From assembly GCA_003260075.1 (NCBI GenBank), contig QLIY01000879.1:1-64000 (forward strand): a DNA stretch of 64,000 nt, written 5' to 3'. Below, piece by piece: positions 21,947-33,184 of the stretch. Below the pieces are notes generated by a model, which made no database searches, had not been told where the DNA came from, and saw only the letters and a program-made list of their open reading frames with translations. Position 1 is the first letter of the stretch; the number at the start of each line of letters is the position of its first letter. This stretch comes from Phallusia mammillata. Lineage: Eukaryota; Chordata; Ascidiacea; Phlebobranchia; Ascidiidae. Position numbers and translations under genes: made by a program.

Positions 21947-24900
21947 ATGGGAAACTTGTTGACAAGATGGAGGGTAAGTGATAAAGACGTACAGATTTGC
22001 TAGTTGCTATTATACAGTTGCTACTAAAGTTGTTTGCATTTGACCTTTTGCATTAGGGTAAAAAGTGTAATGTGTTATGCCACTCAAACATATAATATAA
22101 TGGTTTTAATGTGTTAATGCAATTAGGTAATGGCATAACCCTTTCTGTTAAGTGCCCACTAAAGCCCATTTAGCCAAACGTGTTTGTAAACATCACTTGC
22201 AATAGCACATGGGCTGTTGCAGTACATACAATGCACAGCTGTTCAAATGTCTCAATGAGTGTTTGACACTCCACAGCATGTTAGTGATGGGACGATACCA
22301 GGTTTTGAAGCGAGTACTGATACTGAGTACAAGTACCATGTGTATGATACCTATTACAGAGTACTTAGTGTTGTACTTAGTTGTATATCACTAGCTAATT
22401 TATCTCCCTTGTGCTTGCACGCACACCGACATGCAGAACATGTAGAAAAATGTGATTTCCACACGATAGCGAAAAAATATACGTAACCTGGCGGAACTTT
22501 TTTCCGGATTTTGTGCTGTCCAAAGCAAATATTTGGCAAAAAAGTTGCCCGTATTCTTATAGTGTAAACCGGCCTTAGGTATAGAAAAGTGAGGCAAAAT
22601 ATTTTGATACCGAGTATCGATACCATTGAAATCATTCGATACAATCAACACTGAGTGCCGGGTACTCGTCCCATCAATACATTATATATGTCTTTTTCCC
22701 ATCAATTTTCACCACTGCAAGTAATTTGGTTGCTGTTTTAAACAGAATTCTTTTTCAGAAATCCAAGACCACGGTGGAGGTATTGGAACAGATTGACAAA
22801 GACATCGAAAGACTAGAAAAGTTTAAACGGCTCAACAATGCGACAAAAAAGCGGGTAAAAAGATTTCCACATTTATTATGTCTTAAACGTTTAAACCAGG
22901 GGTGTGCTACCTGCAGCCCGCAGGCCAAATGCGGCCCATTGATTAAAGGTTGTGCAGCTTGCGGAAGCGCTTAAATTCGAATGTACTGGCAAACGAGTCC
23001 AATTATTATGTATTTTTGAACAGAATAATGTGCCTGATGCTATTTTTCTGCGACCTGGCAATATGTGTCAAGAATCAAATGCGAATTTTACTTGTAGTTA
23101 TGCTTATTTGGTATGCAAGAAAGTTAAATCACATTGTCTTATTTAAAGGTGTGGCCCGCGATGTAATCTTGGTAATTGTATTTGACCCCACAGTGACAAA
23201 GGTTGCACACCTTTGATTTAAACCAATGTTTCTTAAATTCTTTATGTGTTACCATTTATGTACTGCTCCATTAATTGTAATTGGAAAAGAAATTTAGGAT
23301 TAAAATACTGTAACCTTAAGTTATTTTGGGGTGCTCCTGGCTACCATTAAGGGCTTGCTGTTTGACGAACACAGCTAATAAAATTTCTCTACCTGTCTGT
23401 CTTCATAATTTTACGCAATATATTTACAAATTACCGTATATACTCGCGTATAGGTCGCAACTTTTTTCCTTATATTTAAAAAAAAATATAGGTGCGACCT
23501 ATTTGCTCGACATAAGTGGAAATTGCCACCAAGTCGGAAAAAAATAAAAGTTTTCGGCTATTGCAAGTACGTATTTCCCGGTCGGCTTATTGGGCGGATA
23601 TAACGTATTTATTCGAGTATAATGCGCAAAATTTTATACTAATTTTCAATGAAAAAATTAAGGGTGCGCATTATAGACACGAATTGTAGTGGAAATGTGC
23701 TATTGCCACTGTGGTTCTATTGAATACGGGTGCATGCGCTCGGGCACGCACATACCAATGCGAGACAGTTTCATGAGCGCACTCAGCGTACGTTGGATTT
23801 TCCCGCTTTGATGAGAAAACATAGTTTTGTGGTTTCAATGCAATGCAGTTCAATGCTAAAAAACAACCAATTGCACCAGTTATTTAGCAAGCTAGGCTAA
23901 GGGCCTTTTAAATCCCTAGATTTTCAGTGCGACTTATGTGCGAGTCACCTCTAAATTACACTTTTTAAACACAAAACTAACAGTGCGACCTATACGGTGG
24001 CGCGACCTATAGGCGAGTATATACGGTATGTCATAATTTCCTCATTTTAATAATACTAATATCTTTTTTTAGATCATTACAAGCCTGCTGATATATTCTC
24101 TGGTTCTTTACATCATTGCATTCATTTGCCTTTATTTATTCTACATACCTGAAATGACGTTTATTAATGTCGTTGGATTTCAAATTGCGCCCACACTGTG
24201 TTTGTCTGTACTGTAAGTATAAATGCATGTACCATTATTTTATAAGTGAATTACAGACAGTATTTCGGTCTATAGCAGGGGTCGGCAACCCCAAAGCGAT
24301 ACGAAAAATCATTATGCATATCATTTTGTCAATGACCTCCAAGCATATGTTCGCGAATTTTCTATGAAACATCGGCGAAAAAAACACCGGAATGTAATGC
24401 AGCCATTATCAAACTAGACACAGGGATAAACCATTGAAAAAGTTTACCTGGGTTATATAAGTTGAAACCTACATCTTTTTTTAATATTCGGAAAGTCAAA
24501 TATTAATGGTTCATTAAAAGTTTGTGATGCACCCTTGTATACCCTTTCATACTGGTGCACCCATGCATATTTTTGTGCACACTAGGGTGCACCGTGTACA
24601 CCAGTTGAAGAGCACTGCTCTGTATTATTGATATCTGCTGGTACAAACCATTATTACTTAGTAAAATGTTGGCATGCAAGGTCATTAAGACACTATTTTT
24701 TTCCTTGGCACATTTTGCAGAATTATATATATCACAAAACGTTGTTTCAAAAAAAAAATATATATATATTTTGCACCTTTATTGTGGTGTATGAGGCTTT
24801 CATTAATACCAAATGTGATTAAATTGAGTTTTCTATGCCCTTAAAATCACTGGTTTGAACAAAAGTGGTAGTTTTTAGTACATATTATTTTTAGGCAAAT

Positions 24901-27900
24901 ACTTCTTAAATTTTGTGACTAACTAATTAGTTTTAAATGCAGCAAAAAGCATGGCGTCTTTTTGACACTTTTCCTAATATATAGTAGTCTCAAAAACATC
25001 CTAATAATAAGTTGTTTCTGATATTTTACACAACATTATGATCATTTTTTAACTTCACATATTTTTTTATTTCAGACTTTATGCTTTAATTCGTTTACTC
25101 CATTGGTGGTTTGTACGAAAAATTGTAAAAAACGGTGAGTCTGAAAAACTGTTTTAAACTGTTGCTTGCTTAACAGTTACATTTTTTAAGTACAGACGAG
25201 TACAGTTATCTGTTTTTCCAATTTACCCAACTTTTTTCATGATTTTTATGATATCAAATGCAATTTTTTTACCAAATGGTGTAGGCTTAGATTTACAATC
25301 CCATTATAATCAAACAGTTTATGCTATTAACTAGTGATGGGACGATACCAGGTTATGAAGCGAGTACCGATACCGAGTACGAGTACCACATGTATATACC
25401 TTCGATACCGAGTACCGAGTACGATTACCGAGTACTTAAGTATAGTGTTGTACTTAGTTGTATATCACTGGCTAATTTTTTTGCCATGGTCGGGGTGCAG
25501 GCGTGCACACACACATGCCGAAAAATGTAATCTCCACATGATAGCGAAAATGATATACGTAACCTGGCGGAACCTTTTTCCTGATTTTGTGCTGTCCGAA
25601 GCAAATATAGGCCAAAAGTTGCCCGTATTCTTATGGTGTAAATCCGCCTTCGGTACTCGCACGTTGGTATCGAAAACTGAGACAAAATATTTCACCTTTG
25701 GTACTCGCACGTTGGTATCGAAAACTGAGACAAAATATTTCGATACCGAACGAGTATCGATACCACTGAAATCGTTCGATACCATCGATACCGATTACCG
25801 AGTACCCGTCCCATCACTACTATTAACTTGGTCTGCATGTGGATACATGTTCTCGTTTGGCAATAAAGTTTATCACAACACCATTGCATTAAGAGTCATT
25901 GCCGTGTTAAAATGTAATACAGTGTGTTATTGTTGCATGCATCTATTGTTTCTATTAAAATTCTGTTGATTTTTCAGATTCCGAACTTCAGGAGTTAAGA
26001 GATCAAAGAAAAGAAATTGTAAGTTTATCTGCAAAAAGTTTTGTTCTAAAATATTACACTACTTTCTAAAATAGTTGGGGTCAAATTAAAAAAAAAAAAA
26101 CAGAAAAATAATCAAATTTGAGCCTAAAACTGCATTTTTGATTTGTCTTCTAATAGAGAAACATATTATTTAACCCTTTATGTCACATATTCAATACATA
26201 GTGATCTCGAAATCATGTAAGATTACTGAGAATGAAAAATATTTTCCAAGTATGAGAATCAGTCCACCAATTTACATGGAATATATATATTACGCCCATC
26301 TGGCATCTTCAGTTCCTACAAAACCACAGGAAAAAAACACAATAAAAAACAATTAAAAGTAATTAAAACACAACAAAGTGAAGAATAAATCGTAGATCCT
26401 GTTTTGTTTTGATATTTTGCCACTAAATCATTATTTTTACCACATCGCAAAACCTTTCATAGGTAACAAAATAATCTAATACCAGTGTTATCAATAAAAT
26501 ACTGTAGTACTCTTTTGCATAAAGTCTAGACTGTTTGTGTGTTAAACTCTTTTTATTCAGCTTGAAAACGTCATGGAAACGGAAACGTACAAAAAAGCGA
26601 AAGAAATTTTGGAAAAATTTGATCCAGAGACCAAGAAAAAATTGGAAGAAGAAAGGGCACGAAGGGAAAGCCCACAACCTGCTCCCAGTCCTGGAACAGG
26701 TATTCTGAGTTTAACCTTTGTTTCTCGTATCAAATTGGTTTTTGTCAGTCTTAATTAAAATGCCCAAAAATTAATGCACAGCAGAACATATATTTTTAGT
26801 TTAGAGCACAGAATAAATCTTCAGAAAGTTAAGATGAACATAAATTCATTACTGGGATCAGCCCTGAAGCGTCTATACTGACCAGCGATCACGGCACACT
26901 CATATAGAAATCATAGTACGCCAGGCCTATTAAAGGAGTAATACCGAATCAGTCGGTCACCAGGCATCTTGATAAACAAACTTTTAGCAAAAGGAAAAGG
27001 CATTGCGTTCCATTCTTTTTTCCTTTGTTCGTGCACTGTACTAGTCGCATTCAGTGTTATTTACCCTGATGAAGACGACCTGTGTAGGACGTTGAAACGT
27101 CGGAATAAAATTACTTCTGCCAGAAGAGCTCTATAAACTTGGCTGAAGGCATTACATATAATTCTAGTTAATAGCATACCAAAAATTGCCCAGTTTTTTA
27201 AGGAATTCACCAAAATAAGTGACCATAACTTAGCCACATTATAAACTTTCAGTTTGCAATAAGACTGTTTGTGTCATGTTTGGCAATTAAAAAATTACAG
27301 GCTATATTAACTTTCATAATGTTAAACATATATGTGTTTAGACAACTTTCAAATGTGACTCTGACACTAAAAATAGTTAGACAGCTGCATTATGCAATTA
27401 AGTTCCGCAGGGGACAAGGTCATTTAAAAATAAGGTCACTGATTAGTGCTATAGAGGTGTTAACTGGCTTTCATCACTGTAAAGGCCTAATCCACCAATA
27501 ATGTTTTCACCTAGTTAACACCTAATAAACAATAAGGGTCATATTGTTATATTACAGTAGAAAGCACTATTTAGGATTCTTTTAAATTCCAAATACTGTT
27601 AATTTCATCAATGGTCAATCTGGTAATCCCCTACTACGAAGCTGACATGTGCAGCATACAAGGCAGTCAATGGTGCTTGTGATTCAACTTTCGGCGGGTT
27701 CACCACTGAGCCGGTGTAACTCAGTTGGTAGAGCACAAGTCCTGAAAAGACTCCTGTCATGGGTTCGAATCCCACCGCAGGCTACATTTTTCTAGTGTGT
27801 GCCTTGCCAAATGCTTGGTGACCAGCTGATTCAGTATAACCCCTTCAATAGGCCTGGCATATTATGATTTGTAAAAGTGTTTTGGGGGACCGTTTCGGTC

Positions 27901-30900
27901 TAACGTTTTCGGTCTAAATTTCTCCAGCGGTTTCCCAAAATTTGGACTTGCGACTACAACTACATTTTTTGGTATTTAAATGAAACACTTGCGGTCTCTT
28001 AAAACTACTTAGCGGTCACCCAAACCAAACCTTAAAAAAAACCTGTGCATGAACACTTCAGGGTTGATCCCAGTTATGAATATATGTTACTGTATTTAAG
28101 ATTCGGTGTAAAACTTTTTGCTACCATTTGTTTGAAATTAGACAAATAACAAAACCGCTATTCTGAATAATCACAAATTCTGGAAAAAGTTTTGCAATTT
28201 TGTCTTAAAAACACAAATCATATATTACATAAAATTTTTACTTGCGATGCCTTTATAGTAAAATATATTTGTTTCAGACAAGACAGCAGATTTTAACCAG
28301 GAAAGAAACGTTTCATTACAAATAAAATTGGGATGACTCCTAGAATGAATTTAGTAGAATACAAAAAGTTGTACGATTTTCAAGTTTAAAGAGCTCTTCT
28401 GGCAAATGTGATTTTTATTCTGACGTTTCGACGTCCGATACAGGTTGTACGATTTTATTAATAAGATTTCTGTGTTTTTTTACCCAGAACTTCGTCGTCG
28501 CAACCAACCCATGTCACCCCCACAAATGATGCCTCCTGGCACCCCACGCTCACCCAACCAAAGTGTGGGGCCGACCCCAGTGTCAATGCAAAGAGGTTTT
28601 AATGGAATGATTCGAGGTACTTACTATTATTGCTTCAAAAAATACACAAAGTATTAAAGTTTAGTATATGAAACACTTAAAGCTGTAATTTTAGTATAGT
28701 TTAGAGTTTTTTAATAACTGAAGGCTTCCAATATTCAAAAAGTGTTAAAATCGTACTTTAAAACAGACTATTCCTTTTGATGCCATTATCAGGCTTTATT
28801 ATGGGTCCCCTTGCCTGAATATTGCTTTTGTCCATATTTTTTCTCTCTAACACTGGTTTGTTCCAAGCATTTGGTCAAGTAAGAGTGCTTCAAATTTGTT
28901 TAAATTTAAACACATGTTAGTTAGTTATCTAAACTTGATCCTCCTGACGTTTGACCTTAAATGACCCAGCGGTTCACCCACAGGCCCCCCCAAAACGGAA
29001 AAATTTAAAAAGGACTGTGCTTACTAAAGTACAGGGTCCAGGAGTTTCATGCTTTGTTGGTTGGTGCATTGTAAAGTGTTTTAAATGATTTTATAACGTT
29101 TAGTTGGATTCACCCATTTTTCATATTATTTCACATATATATTATCTTGTAAAAGCCAAATTTACAAGACCATTTTAATATTAGTCAAAAAACTATGTAC
29201 ACCATTTTATTTTTAAATGTTAGAACTCAATATTGTGTTTAGGGCTTAAAAATAATACTTTTCATTTGAAAACACAAATATTGTTATTGTTTTTTTCAAT
29301 TAAAGGAAAATTGTGTTTAGGGCCACGCCCACCTGTTGTGCTGCCCCGCCCACTTTTGGACCAGAACCCAACAGCAATGGACAAAGTCTTGGAATATCTT
29401 ATGGGCGATGGTTTAAACAACAGGTCAGTAGAATAAAAAAATAGCCAATTTTATGTTTCGTACTGTACTGTGCTGTCCAATTCAAATTATTTTTTAACTT
29501 AATAAAACCATTTGCTTTGGAACACTATATACGGATCTCTTCATAAGTTTAATGATGAAAATAACGGCCTAATTAAATGTAGAAAATGACATGCTTTATT
29601 GTTTAAACGTTTCGGCAAATGCTCCTGTCATCATCAGTGATTAAAAGGCCACATCAGTTACACCCAGTGGTGGGATTTAAATTTTTTGTCAGCTGGGTCT
29701 ATCACTTTTGTTACAAAAAGTCCATTGACAGTAACCAGTAATGCTAACCGGTTCGCTGATCTCAAAGTCAATTGACAGTAACCAGTAATGCTAACTGGTT
29801 CGCTGATCTCATAAAATTTCGAGTGGACGGTTCTATAGAACCGGTACGAACCGGCTGAATCCCAACAGTGTTTGTATTTAGTAATTATTATCACAGACGG
29901 TTCTATAGAACCGGTGCAAACCGTCTGAATCCCACCACTGGATGTAAGCCACCTGCATGTGTTAGAAGTATGGCCAACAGGTGCAGACCAAAACAACTAT
30001 ATATTTACTTTGTAAAATTGTATGATGTTTTGTGTTTTTTTCAGATATGCATTGATTTGCAAGAACTGCTATTCACACAATGGAATGGCATTGAAAGAAG
30101 AGTTTGAATATATGGGTATGACAAAGTCACACCATATTTGAAACTAGCTATTAGACTAAGGCAGGCAGTGGCTCGAATCTTTTATAGTTCAGGGCTGCCA
30201 TAGTAGCCCTTAAAGCGCATGCCCCCTGCAAATCAAATGCTGATCGTAAACTTGAGAAAATTAAGCTGAAGGCTATGTTATTGAGCATAATGCTGTATTA
30301 TGGTAGACTTGTTGCATGCATTTGGTCAAGAAAGAGTGCTTCAAACTTATTCAAATTTACACACATGTTAGTCAGTTATCCAAATTTGATCCTCCCAAAG
30401 TTTGACCCCAGATAACCCAGCGGTTCACCCATAGGCCCCTAAAACATGATTTTTTGAAATGGCTACACTCACTAAAGTACATGATCCAGGAGTTTCTTAT
30501 TTTCTATTGGTGCATTGTAAAGCATACAAGAAAAAATGCTATCAAATTGTTGGTTACAGCACTTAAATGGTTGAAAATTACAGCATTAATTTTAAACAAA
30601 AACCAGCAAGTAATTGACCGTTGTTGGTGAAATAAGGATCTGTGATGCGGCTGTCATATGGAAAAGGTTGTGCACCGCTGAATTAGGAGCTTTAAATGAA
30701 GTTAATTTTATAAACAACTGTTTTATTGGCTTTTTATTATTACAGAATATCGCTGTGGTTATTGTCGATTTTACAACCCCCCACGAAAACAGCGACCTAA
30801 TGCTCCAGTTCTGCCAAGCAGGATCCAGCAAATTACTCAGGACGATAAGACTCTGATGTTAAAACCACTGGAGCGCGACAGTGGGAATGACGACTCACCG

Positions 30901-31550
30901 ACCTCATCGAAAACATCAGAAACAGGTAACACTCTCTATTATTAAGTATAGGTTTGCAGTTACACAAAGGGCATTTGGAAAGATTTAAAAGCACAATTGT
31001 GTAAAAATGCTGACGGTTATTGTTTTTGACTCCAAGTCCTTATTTTCAACAATTACAAGTCAATTTCCCTGCTACAAGTAAAAGTAAACCTAGACCTGAG
31101 CTGTCGTGAGATGTGTATTTTCTACCAACAATGAGTTGCTGTAACAAATTGTTTCTGGCAAAAAATATGACATGTAATATGTCATGGCTCGTATAAATGC
31201 AAAGATTTGTTTAAAATGTTTGTATGTTTCGTATGAAATTTAATATTTCGGTTTTCCTTATGTTGTGGTCCATGTTGATGGCAACCCTGTTTAAAGTCTT
31301 TTACATATTTTTACCAATTTTGTGCAATTTTTTAGAGCATGCCGACGTACCACCTGTGGTTGCAAGCCAAGAGGACACAGAACAGCATAGAAAACAGCTT
31401 GATTTTGATTCCGAAAATGACGGTACAAGCCAAGTTGAAGAAAATGCTGCAGAGGATGTAGATGAAACAGTCGAAGAAAAAATGGATGTAGAACCAGAAG
31501 AACCAGTTTCAAATGGTTTGCACGAGATGCAAGAAAGTAGTGATTTATAG
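21947..31550 (+). CDS. LNPK: Lunapark, ER three-way junction protein
   Basis: Eleven exons: 21947-21973, 22759-22854, 24073-24212, 25076-25134, 25978-26018, 26561-26699, 28488-28616, 29306-29423, 30045-30115, 30746-30925, 31336-31550. All phases agree, giving 404 residues (human 428). It starts MGNLLTRWR (a myristoylation-type start), then a coiled coil (TVEVLEQIDKDIERLEKF), two membrane segments (about 42-65 and 74-92), a second coiled coil with METETYKKAKEILEKFDP, a proline-rich part, and the lunapark zinc ribbon: C255-x2-C258 (ICKNC) and C277-x2-C280 (RCGYC) around SHNGMALKEEFEY and NPPRK. The acidic tail ends EMQESSDL. Lunapark stabilises three-way junctions of the ER. Introns hold at least ten mobile elements. 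An acceptor-like TTTTCTACAG lies at 21849, about 100 nt upstream. Confidence 0.97.
22282..22679 (+). mobile_element. hAT-type element, TAGTGATGGGACG family, copy 1
   Basis: Ends TAGTGATGGGACGATACCAG ... GGTACTCGTCCCATCAATA. Same family as 25332-25819; LNPK intron 1. Confidence 0.75.
22897..23215 (+). mobile_element. hAT-type element with 8-bp target duplication
   Basis: Ends CAGGGGTGTGCTACCTGC ... GGTTGCACACCTTTG flanked by GTTTAAAC (22889-22896) and ATTTAAAC (23216-23223). It lies in LNPK intron 2. Confidence 0.8.
23432..24029 (+). mobile_element. Terminal-inverted-repeat element (ACCGTATATACTCGC ends)
   Basis: Ends ACCGTATATACTCGCGTATA and TATAGGCGAGTATATACGGT are near-perfect inverted repeats flanked by TA. 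A second, internal pair of related words (TATTCGAGTATAATGCGC) suggests nesting. No transposase frame is visible. The family is unknown to me. Confidence 0.75.
25332..25819 (+). mobile_element. hAT-type element, TAGTGATGGGACG family, copy 2
   Basis: Ends TAGTGATGGGACG ... CGTCCCATCACTA with a perfect target duplication CTATTAAC (25324-25331 and 25820-25827). Inside, a roughly 46-bp segment with GGTACTCGCACGTTGGTATC is tandemly duplicated. It lies in LNPK intron 4. Confidence 0.9.
26850..26985 (-). mobile_element. SINE 3' part
   Basis: Minus-strand SINE tail and body (CTGATCCCAGTAATGAAT, GCCGTGATCGCTGGTC, GGCGTACTATGATTT) without the tRNA-like head. Confidence 0.7.
27057..27165 (+). repeat. 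Dispersed repeat B, copy 2
   Basis: Reads CCTGATGAAGACGACC, a short hairpin (ACG A CCU / AGG A CGU around GUGU), GAAACGTCGG, then CCAGAAGAGCTCTATAAAC. Confidence 0.6.
27600..28095 (+). mobile_element. tRNA-derived SINE, nearly complete
   Basis: Leader CTACGAAGCTGACATG at 27633, tRNA-like head at 27712-27784 with A-box TAACTCAGTTGGTAGAGC and B-box GGGTTCGAATCCC, body with TGCCTTGCCAAATGCTTGG, and tail with CTTCAGGGTTGATCCCAG near 28060. An unrelated stretch of about 170 bp separates body and tail. The tRNA-like head does not close a good acceptor stem, so I do not call it a tRNA gene. Confidence 0.75.
28379..28446 (-). repeat. Dispersed repeat B, copy 3
   Basis: Minus strand reads CCTGTATCGGACGTCGAAAC then GTCAGAATAAAA and GCCAGAAGAGCTC. 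The CTGATGA half is absent. Confidence 0.55.
28798..29010 (-). repeat. Dispersed repeat D, copy 3
   Basis: Reverse orientation: ATGGGTCCCC, TGGTCAAGTAAGAGTGCTTC, GATCCTCCTGA, CCAGCGGTTCACCC. LNPK intron 7. Confidence 0.65.
29517..29650 (-). repeat. Repeat C relic with CTGATGA/GAAAC motif
   Basis: On the minus strand: CACTGATGATGACAGGAGC, GCCGAAACGTTTAAACAATA, GGCCGTTATTTTCATC and a right end TATAGTGTTCCA. The same arrangement occurs at 49772-49945. It resembles the 3' ends of Penelope-type retroelements, but no reverse transcriptase is present; that identity is inference. Confidence 0.5.
29665..29941 (+). mobile_element. MITE, CAGTGGTGGGATTCA family, internally duplicated
   Basis: One left end CAGTGGTGGGATTTA and two right ends (GAATCCCAACAGTG at about 29875 and GAATCCCACCACTG at 29941), plus a duplicated inner block with GACAGTAACCAGTAATGC. 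LNPK intron 8. Confidence 0.75.
30313..30450 (-). repeat. Dispersed repeat D, copy 4
   Basis: TTTGGTCAAGAAAGAGTGC, GATCCTCCCAAAG, CCCAGCGGTTCACCC. LNPK intron 9. Confidence 0.6.
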
Positions 31551-31771
31551 GTGGAGGTTTGTTTCGATGGTGCTTGGTGTTTTCAATTTGAAGTTTTGTG
31601 AAAAACACTGACAAAAGCTCTGAACTGCTGGTGAACGTTTAAAATTGCTTGATGGGTTGCAAACCCTTATAAAGTTTTGTGTTGTGTACTACATGCTCAA
31701 AAATTAGTCCCTTTTTTCAGTAGTTGGATTCAAATCTTTTGTCAGCCGGTTCTATCACAAAAGTCATATTT

Positions 31772-31844
<73 letters not shown>

Positions 31845-33184
31845 CGCTGATCTCATAAAATTTCACAAGACGGTTCTATAGAACTGGTTCGCACCGGCTG
31901 AATCCAACCACTGCCTTTATTCTATAGATTCATAACCTTCATTAAAAAATATTCAAAAAGTATGGAACAATTTGTTTTGGTTCATAATTTTTTTACTGTG
32001 ACATTTGTTTGTAAAAATATTGCATTAAAATTCATTAAAAGAATAACAGGAAAATTGTAACAACTTTATGCAGAGAAGACCTAAAAAATTGAAAAATAAG
32101 TAATTTTATTAATTTTTCTGCCAAAAATACTGCCATTGATAAAAAAAATTACCAATTTTTCACATAAAGCCAGTATGTATTATACCAGTCAACTCAATTT
32201 TAACATGTAAAATAAGTTTGTAGTACGAAAAACTGCCTCTTAAGGAAACAAATTAGATAGTTCTGCCATCCATGTTTGCTATTATCAGTTCTTGGTTTTG
32301 AAATGTTTGTTTTTTATTAGTATAACAGCTGCTTACAGGCTAACTGCAGTTGTATTTTTAAGTTATTGTGTGATTTTTTCGTTCTTTTCTTGTCTGCAAA
32401 TCTTATGTTTCGTTCTTTTGTGCACAAATTAATAAAATTTACAGCATTATACATGAGTATTTGGTTGTATAAAGCTAAAACACGGCAGGATAAAGTTTAA
32501 AGAGCTCTTCTGGCAAAAAAACTTGATACTATGCCTGGCAGTAGCTTATATATACGGCAGGATAACACTTTAAGACTTCCTACAGAGGCTAACCAAGACT
32601 TTAGAGCTCCATACAATAATAGTTAGTGACTAGTTCTAACTTTTGAAAATAAACGTTTCGTAAAATAGACCTTTGTCGAAAAAAATGTGTCAAGACTAGC
32701 CACATACATATTGAAACTAATTAAATGATCTTTATAAGTCACACTATGCCTAAAATCTGGAGATTATTAAAATTAGTTATGCAATGTTTTGATAAAGTAA
32801 CAAATATTATAATTAGCCATGCTTCTCTGTGGAGTACGGATTTCATTTACTTTTTGGTTATTTCCACCTTATTTGGCTGGTTTTCCGTGGTTTAAGAGGG
32901 AAATAAAACATTAACCCATGGACAAAAATGTTTAAGGTTGTGTTGTCTGGAATCTGTTAATTAATCCAATAAGCCATTACGTTAATAGATAGATAAAAAA
33001 CTAGGCCCTAGCACCCTGCTCCTAGTAAATAGTGCAAAAAATTCTTTTTTTCGTCCCAAAAATTATAAGCATAATTTTAAGAAAGCAATTCCTTTTCCTA
33101 TTTCCATTGCACACCCCATAAACTGCTAAAAGACTAAGGAACCAAAACGACACACAAGTGAAAGTTTTATTTTTCGTTGCACAT
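31551..33184. other. Convergent 3' region LNPK/RPL19
   Basis: AT-rich. A candidate poly(A) signal AATAAA lies near 32431-32436 for LNPK. The MITE at 31718-31913 and a partial repeat B copy (32491-32560: GAGCTCTTCTGGC, ATGCCTGGCAG) are the only elements I see. Confidence 0.5.
31718..31913 (+). mobile_element. MITE, CAGTGGTGGGATTCA family, centre replaced by a G run
   Basis: Intact ends CAGTAGTTGGATTCA and TGAATCCAACCACTG. Where other copies have about 55 bp between CATATTTTT and CGCTGATCTCAT, this one has only 71 G (31774-31844). It lies just 3' of LNPK. Confidence 0.85.

Noticed and set aside
24278-24610. Full hAT element beginning CAGGGGTCGGCAACC
   Set aside because: The right end lacks a matching inverted repeat and no target duplication was found, so at most a fragment.
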